A DNA stretch of 64,000 nucleotides from Torreya grandis. Taxonomy: Eukaryota > Streptophyta > Pinopsida > Cupressales > Taxaceae. Shown in pieces: positions 1-10,510 of this stretch. Below the pieces are notes generated by a model. The model saw only the letters and a list, made by a program, of their open reading frames with translations. It was not told the origin of the DNA and made no database searches. Location of the stretch: positions 10,168,501-10,232,500 of the forward strand of contig JARHVA010000006.1 in assembly GCA_037957365.1 (NCBI GenBank). The letters run 5' to 3'. Each line of letters opens with the position of its first letter. Positions within the stretch are counted from its first letter, which is position 1. The position numbers were made by a program, and so were the translations under genes.

Positions 1-1177
1 GATTGAGATGTAAGACATACATGTCACACATGATACATGGATGCATAGATGCAGGACATCTCTATACCTAGGGGCCATATCAATGTTAGGGTCATCTTAT
101 TTCATAGGTCACATTGATACATGTTGTATATATCTATGACCTTTATATTAACCATGTTGAGTTACATCACTTACTTACATGTCTTTTAATTACTCATATT
201 ATTTATAGTGCTACATTTCATTGATATGTTACTTTGTTATGTTGTGACATTGAAATAAATTGATAGTATAAACTAGTTTGACTTGTTTTATGCTTCATTT
301 ATATTATGTACTTTCATAATAGGTTAATCATTACTTGTCTATTGTATGTGGTCCTTCACCTTGTGTGTGATATTTGATTGTCCATTTTATGCAACCCTTG
401 GCCTTCTTTACAAAATTTGATTGTCTTATGTATGTGGACCTTGGTCTTGTGTGTGACATTTGATTGTTTATTGTATGAAACTCTTAGCCTTGTGTGACAT
501 TAAGTGTTGTGTGTACTTCATTGTGTGTGTCATGGCCATGACATTTTATGTTTATGATTGGATAAATTTAAGAGTTTCTGTTGAGATTGTTGAGTCTACT
601 GATTTTGTAATGTCATGATCCATATTACGCACTTTTTCTATTATATATAGTGTCAATATTTATATCATGTACTTTTACAATGTAGTCTTATCAAGTACTT
701 ATATTAGTGGTGGTTACTAATGCATGACTATTTAATATATATATCTTGACATGACACTTTTATGACTTGCATTACATGTTTCATATATGCTTTGATGATC
801 CATACATTACTATAATGACACACCACATGTTAGCATATGATTCTACATGATTACCTCTTTATATAGAACATGATGTGGTTAACTATTTCTTTTGAGATGA
901 TTAATTTGTAAGCTACATCCCTCACCTTGAATGGGGGGCATATTAGTGAGTTTGTCATAGATGTTTAAGCCTTCTTGAGTAGAAAATTGGCACATATTAC
1001 AAGATTTAAAGAGTTTAGAATTATTCAAAACATCAGTTTGATTTAGATATGTGATAGATATTTAAAAATCCAAATAAATTTTTGGGCATATGTCATGCAT
1101 ATCCACACACTTTTACATGCGCATAAGTTACATGTTTTCATATATTCAAGTATTCAAACACATATGGGTAAATATGT
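1..1177. other. AT-rich intergenic flank, no gene
   Basis: I see no open frame or domain here. The stretch is AT-rich with many ACATG/CATGTC words. At about 338-410 and 423-495 there are two imperfect copies of an ~85-bp unit (ATGTGGnCCTT, then TTGTGTGTGAnATTTGATTGT, then CTTnGCCTT). The last ~70 bases (1107-1160) resemble 17261-17305 on the other side of element T1, so T1 appears to have landed in or beside a short repeated unit. Confidence 0.6.
338..495. repeat. Two-copy ~85-bp tandem duplication
   Basis: Two consecutive blocks share the order of words GTATGTGG, CCTT, TTGTGTGTGA, ATTTGATTGT, TATGNAAC and CTTAGCCTT/CTTGGCCTT with a period near 85 bp. Only two copies are recognisable. No coding potential. 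Confidence 0.55.
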
Positions 1178-2379
1178 TGTGATCTAGGAATTTGACTCAA
1201 GAGAGGATGGTTAGTATGGTGTTATTTTTAAAATGAAAACAAAGTGAAATAAACATACTAATAACATAGCATCTCTAGGCCTAGACACTAGGGAGAGCTT
1301 AGTTAACAAAAGCAAATGACAAGCACAACAAAAAAGCAAGGAATCAAACACAATAATTCTTTCACCTTCCTTAGATGCTCCAAATGCCTTTATAGTAGTG
1401 GCTTGCTCAACATGTGCTCATGAAGTTCTTAGCAATGGAAGCTTTGCTACCTCCATCTCTCCTTGGCACCTTTAGCTTGTGGCTTGGCTTGGCTTGGAAT
1501 TAATTTGGCATGGTAACACTAGTTTCATGAAGATTTTGGAACCAATCATGCATTATAACTTTGCATAAATTAATCTTTTAAAAATGATGTTGTGAGGCCT
1601 CTTATTTATATATTTTTGGATTTGATCAGAATCAACTTAAACCATCCATCTCAAAATTGAGATATGTGGTTGAAGATTAATTAAATTTTTGGAATTAAGT
1701 TTGTAATTATCCTCATCATGGCATTGGAAAAGGGGCTATTAAGAGGCACAAAGGGCATCATGGAAGACATTGATGAGGCATGGAGGGCATGAATCTTGAT
1801 ATTTATGACATTTATGGCTTATGGATGTCTTTTCAAGAAATAAGGTCACTTGATGATGCAGATATTCAATATTTATTTCCAAAAATAAGTACTCAACAAG
1901 TTTCCATAGAATTCTTGATTAGGCCTTGATTTGGGTTTATTAGCTCTTAAGCATGATTAAGCACATTATGCACAAATTACTCAAATTGATCAGAATAACT
2001 TGTTATTGGTCTTAAATTTGACTAGATTAGAATTGAAAGTTACTGTCAGATACCTTGAATATGCATTCCCATTTAGGATGTTGCGAACAATAAATAACAA
2101 AGGCACAAGTCTTGTGCAAGAGATTTGATAAGAAAGATCAATTCAGAGCATGTGGATGCAAATTTAGCATTTTGATTTGAAATGAACTGATCAAAGTTAG
2201 CTGGCCCATAAATTGCATTGACCCATTTAGTGATACTTTGACCAAAATTGGTACTTGAATATGTCAATTTCACATCATTTAACATGTTTTAGTGTTTTTA
2301 GGCCAAATTATGCACTTTAAGTGGAAATTAGCCAAAACCCTTATTAGAAGTTATTGGTGGCCAGATTTATGTGTTTATA
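1178..2379 (-). repeat. T1 3' LTR
   Basis: Direct repeat of 16066-17260, starting TGTGATCTAGG on the plus strand, as that copy does. The inner end reads GTGTTTATA where the partner has GTGTCTACA, so the terminal CA has mutated to TA. It abuts the polypurine tract at 2380, which makes this the 3' LTR of a minus-strand element. Confidence 0.9.
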
Positions 2380-2400
2380 GTTTGCCCCTATTTGAGAAGG
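2380..2400 (-). promoter_or_regulatory. T1 polypurine tract
   Basis: On the minus strand the bases directly before the 3' LTR read AAATAGGGGCAAAC, a purine-rich tract ending in GGGGCAAAC. This is the usual form of the plus-strand primer in plant gypsy elements whose LTR starts TGTAGACACC. Confidence 0.85.
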
Positions 2401-4807
2401 CATTACAAGTTATAAGCATAGTAATGTATTCTCAAAGAATGAAAAGGTCATGTATGCCTACAACTGCAATGATAATAAACTAACTATAAGATGCCCCCTC
2501 AAGGGAATGGTTGGCACAAGTATGTGGGTAAACATTCCCTCAAAAAGAAAGAAGCAGAACGAGGGGACCAAAGAAAGGAAAGATGATGGGGTGAAAACAC
2601 AATGATACTAAAAAAGTAGTCAAAGTCATTGAAAATGCAAGTGAGACGGTGTGTAATGATTTGCCCAAAGGCAGTTATAAGCATTGTACCCTGATAGTGG
2701 CAACGTGGTATGATAATACAATGATTTTCCCAAAGGTGGTTATAATCATAGAGAAGATGGAGCTACCCCAATTAAGACAGACAAACAAGATAACAACATG
2801 CCCCTATATAGGTAGAAAAAGTAAAGTGGTGACAACATAATGATTTTTCTAAAGGTGGTTATAATCATTGAAAACCGATTATGGCAAACATGATAATCTT
2901 GGTCGAGGATGATGATAACTTAACACAAAGGGTAATGATGAATTGGAATAATCTACTAGTAGGGAGATGCACATCCAAACTAATAAAAGTTGAAATTTTT
3001 TCATGGTCAATTACTTTGTTTAGGATATGATTGAGAGTGGATCAGGATGTCGATGCTGGAGAGATGCCACCATTACTGAATAGATTTCTTGAAGCTAAGG
3101 TTTATTGTAGCACATGTCAGTAGGCATCATGATATAACATGATAAAAAAATTGGCCAAAATATGCATAAGGATTGACTCCCATAATCCAATACTCAATAG
3201 AAAATAATGCAGCAATGATAGAAACCATGATGAAAATGTAAACATATGAATATGGATAGATTCAAGTATAAGTGTGGGTAACGAATCACCCAATGAACAC
3301 ACATAAATTGAATCAAGGTAATAATGATAAAAGTAAATAAACAAGCAGATAAACAAACAAAATAAGTAGAAATAGACAAACAAATAACACAATAAAAACC
3401 CTATGAACATTGCCCCTAGAAAATAGGTGACAAATTAAAAAAAACAAAATGGGGGAATAGAAAAAAAGGAAGTGGGTAGCTGAGCTATCTCCATATGCTC
3501 TAGGCAAGTGGACACTACTTACATATTTCCATGGATGTAATATCTAATAAAAAAACTTCAGACCAAATGTAGTTCTCCCAGAGAATGGGAAGAATGTGAT
3601 AAATGAGAAAAACAAATGTAATGGATGTGATAGAAGAATAGGAATGGTCTTTTAAAATAGCAAGTGCGTGAGAAAAAAGGCCAAAAAATATGAAAAAACT
3701 AAATGACAAGTGATTTGCTTGTAACTTAGTAAGGGTTCCCAAAATCCTTAAGGCAAAAAAGTGGTCGATGTTTTTTATCCTTTCTAACAATTTTTTAAAT
3801 ATTTTTAGAATTTTTTGAAGTGTCTCAACTCGATCAAGAATGATGAGACACTAAATGGTTCAAGCTCATAAAATGGTGAGAGCGTTTAAATGAAGGTTAC
3901 TCATAAAATAGTGAGAGCGTGGCTTAAGGTTTCTCATAAAATGGTGAGAGCATAGATTAAGTTACTCATAAAATAGTGAGAGCATGGCTTAGGTTGATCA
4001 TAAAATGGAAAGAGTGTGGGTAAAAGGGTGATTGAGCTAACCTTGAAAAGTATTGAGCACTACCTACATAGTCCCAAAGTAGGACCTCAAGTCATTGTAG
4101 TTCTATCATTATAGCGTAGAAACTCGACTAGCATGGTAGCCAATTAAATAAGACAGGCACAGTTGGTAAAAAGGCACAACATGGCATAGGAAGTGGCAAG
4201 TTGGTACGTCAAGGATTAGTGTTTCCCCTATTTTTCCCATAGGCAGTTATAAATAGGACTCAATGGTATAGATCAAAGGTAGTAATTTTTCCAAAGATGG
4301 TTATAATTAGTAGCAAGACTGGTGGTAAGAAAGGACTAACAAATGAAGGATGTAACTACTTGAAACTTCTATCACATTGTCCTAAAATATGATCTCTATC
4401 ACATTATGTTCTTGAAAAAACTGATGAACTAATCAGATACCTTGATGTTGAAACTACGTAACGAATGACAAAAACCAGGGTCAAACTAACTAGTCCTTAG
4501 AACATACTGGGTTGATTGGTCAGAAATGGAAAGGGGATATGGAAAATAAGATGGATAAGGATGGTATTTGTACAAAAAAGAATAGTGATAAAATGGTATA
4601 ATTGAAATGGTATTTACAGACAATATACCTTAGCATTCAATCATAGTACTACTTGAGATGAATAATATTTATTAACTCTAGAAGTTCATCACCGTTTGGT
4701 GTGGCAAACCTGTATGCTCCTGATCCATAATCTGTAGTGATGATGAAAGGCTCTATCTAGTTTAGTTTGAATTTCCCTTTATGTTTCTTCTCAGTCATGG
4801 TATTCTT
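2401..4807 (-). other. T1 3' untranslated region with short repeats
   Basis: About 2.4 kb between the integrase stop and the PPT, without recognisable protein. Long 3' untranslated regions with their own tandem repeats are known for Tat/Ogre elements. Two repeat families are visible: a 33-bp array at 3865-4020, and a scattered ~30-base word (plus strand ATGATTTTCCCAAAGGTGG, then TTATAATCAT) at about 2655-2685, 2720-2750, 2838-2870, 4231-4260 and 4281-4310. The short frames across 3117-3790 on the minus strand are Phe/Leu-rich low-complexity readings and I do not treat them as genes. Confidence 0.7.
3865..4020. repeat. 33-bp tandem repeat, five units
   Basis: The word CTCATAAAATGGTGAGAGC recurs at about 3865, 3900, 3933, 3965 and 3998 with a period of 32-35 bp and small changes (ATAGTG for ATGGTG, GATCAT for CTCAT in the last unit). 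It lies inside the T1 3' untranslated region. Confidence 0.85.
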
Positions 4808-5750
4808 TTAGTTTTCTTTAAGAACAAGATCACCAAGTTTAAATTTTATATACTTCACACATCGATTATAGTGGCCTTTGAGTAAGTTTTGATATGCTTG
4901 AAGATTATTGAGCATGGTTGTGCATTTTTCATCAAGTAGATCCAGCTCTTGCAGGTGAGCTACTCGATAGTCATGATCATCCAGGACATGCTTGAAAGAG
5001 ATGCATAGTGAAGACAATTTGACCTCAATGGGAAGGATGGCTTTAGTACCATAAACAATTGAGTATGGAGTGGCTCTTGTAGGGGTACAATGATTGGTAT
5101 GATATTCCAAAAGGGTAGGGAATATTTGGAGGTGCCAATCATGACTGACATTATTTACAATATTTTTGAGAATGTTGACAAGGGTTTTCTTGGATACCTC
5201 AGCTTGGCCATTATCTTGAGGGTAATATTCTATAAAAAAATGTTGGGTGATGTTGTAGTTAGTACATAATTGGTCTACATCTTTTTTCTTGAATGATCCT
5301 CCATTATCGGATATAATGTTAGAGGGAATACCGTAGTAGCAGATGAGATGGTTGAAGATAAATTTTAAAATTTGCTTTTTAGTCACGTGAGGGGTATAGA
5401 TTTAACCCACTTAGTGAAATATTTAGTAGTGGTAAGAATATGTTTATGGCCATCAGATGAAGTGAGGTTAATCTTCTCAATTAGGTCAAGTCCCCGTGTA
5501 TAAAATGGCCATGGTGTCAACATCAATTTTAGAGTTTTTGCTAGGATATGAATCAAATTAGCATGTCATTGATATTTGTCTCATTTTTTTACATATGTAG
5601 TGGCATCTACATCCATTGTGGGCCAATAATAACCAGTACATAAGAGGTTTTTGGATAGGATTGTCCCATTAGAATGGGCTCCACATAATCCTTTGTGAAC
5701 TTCTCTTAATGCTAGCTTAAACTCTCCCAAAGTTAAACAATGAAGTAGAG
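4808..5750 (-). pseudogene. T1 integrase (pol C-terminal part)
   Basis: The integrase would insert the cDNA into host chromatin in the nucleus. The frame 4808-5386 holds the core: SDNGGSF with the second catalytic Asp, YYPQDNGQAE with the catalytic Glu, then DWHLQIFP and ATPYSIVYG, ending in a chromodomain-free C-terminus with KLGDLVL. Upstream on the minus strand, about 5387-5560, lies the first part of the core with GLDLIEK (first catalytic Asp), in another frame or across stops. The zinc-binding HHCC region is at about 5560-5700: both His are readable (HKGLCGAH) but the CxxC is lost, one Cys codon being TGA and the other Tyr, and a TGA follows where Arg is usual. All three catalytic acids remain but the gene cannot give a full protein. 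Confidence 0.85.
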
Positions 5751-5939
5751 TTCCATCAAAACTATGATGGTAAAGGGTGGATCTAAGTAGAGTATAATGA
5801 GTGAAATGATGAATGAAGGATTTGGTTTATTTTCAAGATAGGTTAGGTGGGAGAACTTGGTCATCATGATAGTTGTAAAGGTCTGAGTACCAAATAGAAT
5901 CAGGACCAACAATATCATAAATCATGGCAATGATTGAAG

Positions 5940-6400
5940 GTTCATGAGCTAGTGCTGACAAATTCTCGATGAGGAACTGATACTCTCTAGCTTTATCTAT
6001 TTGTCAAAATAGAGAGCTAATAATAGCCATGGCATCTATAGTTATTTTACTATCCCTCAATATATGCTTAAACTAAATGTTAGAAATTAACTTTTTAAGA
6101 GTGTCGACCATGGCTTTATATGGAACCAGCTTGTCATCTTTGGTTTGAAAATGATTTGTAACCCGATTGATGATTAACTAAGAATCACCATAAACTTGAA
6201 GATGAAATATATTCCAATGCACTGCTTGTTGATGTCCTACAACAAGTGCTTCATACTCATACATGTTATTTGTACAAGGAAAGTTGATTATGAATGATTT
6301 AGGGATTATATCCCCTCATGGTGTAATAAATAATACACCTACCCCCGATCCACGTGTAGTGAATGAACCATCAAAATATAGCTTCTATGGTTTCCATTCA
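5940..6400 (-). pseudogene. T1 second (archaeal-type) RNase H
   Basis: Reading the minus strand from about 6400 down: LYFDGSFTTRGSG, VGVLFITP, then NNMYEYEALVVGHQQA, HLQVYGDS and LVPYKAMVDTL. This matches the order of the additional archaeal-type RNase H of Tat/Ogre elements (FDGS..., E in YEAL, GDS, P-Y). The catalytic Asp of FDGS, the Glu of YEYEAL and the Asp of GDS are visible. At least three stops break the frame (in or after ITP, after GDS and before the integrase linker). This domain is what places T1 in the Tat lineage. Confidence 0.8.
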
Positions 6401-6953
6401 AGGGGTGTGTCAATGATGGTCATGATGGATTCATCAAGAAAATGAAACGTGAGTGGTTGGGCATTTGTGAGAGGTGCTTCAACAAATTGATCTGTAAGAA
6501 CTTGTCCTTTGATTACTTTCTGACTAAAATACTCTATGTCAAACTCACTGAAAAGCAAGATCCATTTATCCATTCTACCTTGTAAATCTATTTTGGATAG
6601 TAGATACTTGAGTGGTATACTTTTGAAATGACCATAGTTTTATTATTCAACATGTAATGATGCAGTTTTTGAGCTGCAAAAACTATGGCTAGACAAGCTT
6701 TTTCAATAGCTGCATAGTTATGTTCATATGTAACCAAGGTATGACTTAGGTAGTATATAACATGCTCCTTTCCATTGCCATCATGTTGAGATAAGAGTGC
6801 CCCTAAGGCATGATCAGTAGCTGATAGGTATAACAAGAATGGCTTTCTTGGCATAGGAGGTAATAAAATAAGCGTATTGACAAGATAGTCTTTAAGCTGT
6901 TGAAACACTATTTGGCAGTGATCATCATAGTGAAATGCAACTCTTATCTTCAA
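6385..6953 (-). pseudogene. T1 RT-associated RNase H
   Basis: Two frames, 6588-6953 and 6385-6573. The first has LLYLSATDHALGALLSQHD (the start of the RNase H with its Asp) and YYLSHTLVTYEHNYAAIEK, ending near LHHYM. The second continues with WILLFSEFDIEYFSQKVIKG and QVLTDQF. They are joined by a break where the arm between LHHYML and MDKW shifts or stops. The role would be removal of the RNA strand after reverse transcription. Confidence 0.85.
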
Positions 6954-6959
6954 AAGGTT

Positions 6960-7900
6960 TGTAAATGGATGGCACTTATTTACTAACTGAGATATAAAGT
7001 GCTAGATTGATTAGATCTTACCCTGCAAACTACAAAGTTGTTGTAAATTGGTTGGTGGTGGCATTTCAGTTATAGCATGGACTTTAGCTGGATCGACTTT
7101 AATACCTCTATGAGACATGATGAAGCCAATTAATTTGCTTGAAGTTACACCAAACACATATTTTTTTAGATTGAGCCTGACTTTTTACTCTCGTAGTCTT
7201 TCAAATATCTTATGTAGCACTGATGGATGGTCAGTGTTGGTCTTGGATTTTCCCAATATGTCATCGACATAGTCTTCAACAATATCCTACATCATATCAT
7301 GGAATATGATAGTTATGGCTCTTTGATATGTGGCTCCCAATTCTAAAGGCCAAATGGCATCACCTGATAGCAAAATGTTCTTCATAGAGTGGTGAATGTT
7401 GTTTTATGTTGATCTTTTGGCATTATTCTGATCTGATTGTATCCTAAAAATCCATCCATGAGTGAAAGCATTTCATAACTTGCCATGGAGTCCATGATCA
7501 TGTCAATATTAGGAAATGGAAATTCATCTTTAAGACAAGCTTTGTTGATTTATCAAAAATTAGTACAAATTCTGATTCTCTTAGGCTTTTTGCTAATAAG
7601 TACTACATTAGAGATCCATTCTGAGTAGTCAATGGATCAGATACATCCTACTTCTAAGAGTTTTTCCAACTCTTTCTTTACTAATACAACAATGTGAGGA
7701 TACATCTTACATAACTTTTGTTTTGTTGGTTTGGCATCAAGATTAACCACAAGGTGGTGCATAACCAAGGCGAGGTCTAAACCTGGCATGTCAGAATAGG
7801 CCCATGCAAAAATATCTATAAATTCTCTCAATAGAGCTATAAAGACGTCATGTTCCTCCTCAGTGAGAGACGCTCCTAATTTTATCCATTTTAGGTCTGA
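6960..7900 (-). pseudogene. T1 reverse transcriptase
   Basis: The minus-strand frame 7637-7831 gives the RT N-terminal block (DIFAWAYSDMPGLD, HHLVVNLDAKP, LVKKELEKLLEVGCI). Further down, about 7250-7560, are KVMPFGL-like and DGF-like blocks, and the catalytic YVDDILGKS lies at about 7245-7271 (YVDD codons at 7260-7271), preceded by stops and at least one frameshift. From there the connection region runs to the RNase H at 6953. The YVDD itself is intact, but the enzyme is not expressible as one chain. Confidence 0.88.
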
Positions 7901-8344
7901 TGGAGTCCTGATATTTACCTTTATTGTATCTTCGACTAGAGGGGTCGAACCATCTTATAGGATAGTAGACAATGAATTGAACTATTGGACTATGTCAGGG
8001 TCCTCTGTTAGGACTTACTCTTCAACTTCTCCTAGGCATGATGATTCTGAATCCCCTAATGGGGGCCATGTAACAAAAACAGTCATAAACTCTTGAAGTA
8101 TTTGATCAAATACTTGTTGTTGCTCAAGGTTGAACTCTGATCTACAAGCAAGTTCATTGTTGGTGTTCTCCTAGTCTAAATTTGAATAAAAATGAACACT
8201 CCCATCTAATGGTGCCTGAAACAGGTTTTCACTACTAGATTGGCCTTTATCTTTACTTTTTCCCTGGTCAAAAAGTGTCTTAAAGAGGTTTTCACTTTGG
8301 GAGCTCAATGTTTTATTTATTTATTTTTGGTTAAGGGTGATCAC

Positions 8345-9145
8345 TCACTCTCCAAAATAGGCTGTAGGATCCAATGTGATTGAAAATCTTGATTTGTGAT
8401 CTCCCAACAGAACATTGTCTCTAAGGCCTAGGAAATCACAGAATGCCTCATCATTTTGGAACTCATCAATCGATAGGTTGGATTCTTGTTGATCCCAATC
8501 TATCCATTGGGGATAATATAATGGTAATGGATTGTAATGATCAAGTTGGGTAAGGGTACAAATGGCATTGTTATCAAATAGGTTGGTTTTAGCTAGGTTA
8601 TCAAAGGTATGGCTATGATCAGACTCTGCGTTAATGTCGGCATCATCATCACTAGTCACTGGTGATGGATTTTGAATAAGATATGTGGGGTCACCCCCAC
8701 GCAGTTTAAATCCAAGTCCATAAGGTCTTTCATAATTAGTCATGGAAATTAGCTCGATGGTTCCTTGTTGATTCGATCTGAGGCCTCTTCCTTCATAATT
8801 GTGATGCTTCATGATCCTATTGAGAATAGGATACTTTGTATTTTTATAACAATCAGCTTGGTCATCATTATATAACCATGATTCATCTCCTTCAAGAGGG
8901 TCAGGTCCTAGGCCAGATGCTGGTACAAATATGATAGGTCCCTTATCTTTGTTCTTTTGTTGCCAATGAATATGTGGGATGACTTTAGGCCACCCAAAGG
9001 TTTTCGAATTCTGAGGAAGATTGGCAATATGAAATGTATCATGAGTCACATACTCTCTCGGTCCATTATCTAAAATGGTAAAATGATTAGAAGCTTTAGG
9101 AGGTGGCATGTGGGAAAGGGAATCTAAGGTATTAGGATATATCAA
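8345..9145 (-). pseudogene. T1 protease-RT linker, 266-codon open frame
   Basis: This is the longest open frame in T1 and lies between protease and RT. It has no catalytic motif that I recognise: it is hydrophilic, with Asp/Asn-rich stretches (SDDDADINAESDHSH) and a GLGFKLRGG segment about two thirds of the way along the N-terminal half. Tat/Ogre elements are known for a long poorly conserved spacer between protease and RT, and position and composition fit that. It is probably part of pol, not a separate gene. An upstream start cannot be fixed because the frame comes from the polyprotein. Confidence 0.7.
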
Positions 9146-9252
9146 ATATTTGGTGAAGGATCAATAAGTATAGCTTTTCCTCTATCCTGCTTGGAACTTG
9201 GATTCATACCGTACTGATAATTATAGCTTTGAAACATGGCCTCAAGATGTTT

Positions 9253-9620
9253 TCAGTGTTCATATGGGTGTAAATCTCCTAGAATATTCACTTCCATCCC
9301 TGAGAGGGAAAACTTGATACATTGGTGTAGTGTCGATAGGACTACACTAATCTCATGTAACCAAGGCCTACCTAGAAGTATGTTGTATGATAACTCAAGA
9401 TCAAGCACATGAAAAAGTGTATCATGGATTAGAGGCCCAATGATAACTAGCAAACTAATGGTGCCTTGGGATTCTCTTTCTTGATTTATCATAGGCTTTG
9501 ATAGTTATTTTTTTTGGATGGAGATCTATCATTGTGTACCCAAGAAACATGATGAGCTTGAGAGACACTATGGTGAGGTTGGATCTATTATCTATAAGGA
9601 CACGTTTCAGTTTATGTCAT
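9253..9620 (-). pseudogene. T1 aspartic protease
   Basis: The frame 9253-9492 holds the C-terminal half with FHVLDLELSYNILLGRPWLH and STLHQCIKFSL, the typical flap-to-end section of Tat-type retropepsins. Directly upstream, about 9570-9615, the minus strand reads VLIDNRSN, the active-site block in which DNG-S has become DNR-S (Gly to Arg, a G-to-A change on the coding strand). The two halves are not in one clean open frame. The enzyme would process the Gag-Pol polyprotein. Confidence 0.82.
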
Positions 9621-10429
9621 CTTATATAAACTTTTATGTATAATGGGTTGTTATGGAGCGGGCCAAGGGAAGACATATCGCTCTGGTTGAATATGACTTG
9701 TTGGGATGGAGCTAGGTGTCCAACCAAAGCTTGAAAGTTATTAGGGGATATGTCACTAGAAATAGTGGATTAGGTTAAAAACTCATTCAAGATGTTTTTG
9801 TGGATTATTGACATCTGTAGCAAATGTAAAATAGAAATTTATGCTGGTGTCTTCTATAATTGTTCCACAATATCAAACTTCTTGTCTTGGTAAGTAGTGA
9901 ATAGTTTATTCTAAGGCTAAATGGTTGGTTGGATGACAGGCAAAGTGGTGGATAGTTGTGGGCCTGGGATAGTAATCTTTGATCTCTGAGTTGTGATTGC
10001 ACTATTAGAATTAAAAACTAGACCATTATTGCTAACTGATGTTGGGAATGGTGTGGGACCAGATAGGACAAGTCTTAGTTGTTGATACACTTGCATGTGG
10101 TCACATGGAAAGAATGAGTTGTCATAATAAGATCCAAAAGGGGACGTCTTAGTTTACTAGTTTGCCTATATGCACTTCTAGGTCAAAAAAGGATTATCCA
10201 TGTGATTTGGCTAAATATTATTGTTTAGAAATGGTCTAGGTTGATTAGTGTTTGGTCTAGGACTAATGGAGATGGTATTAACGCTACCCCATGCAATATG
10301 ACCTACAACCCTGTTGTAGTCATGTACAACTGCATGGTGGGTTTGTTGGTTGTTACCATTTTGACTTTAGTTTTGTCTATTATTATATCATTGTGGGTTA
10401 TGCTACTAATTTTGTTGGTTCTACTGGTT

Positions 10430-10510
10430 TGACCTTTGATTTTGATATTATTGATTTTGCTATTGCACTAGTCGTCGTCGTTGTTGTTGTTGTTGATTAT
10501 TCTCTTATTG
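10430..10510 (-). repeat. Trinucleotide-rich tract in gag (CAA/CGA on the minus strand)
   Basis: The plus strand reads GTCGTCGTCGTTGTTGTTGTTG around 10470-10492, a short trinucleotide run. On the coding minus strand it reads as Asn/Asp or Gln codons beyond the zinc knuckle. The plus-strand frames here (Val/Leu-rich) are its shadow. Confidence 0.6.
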
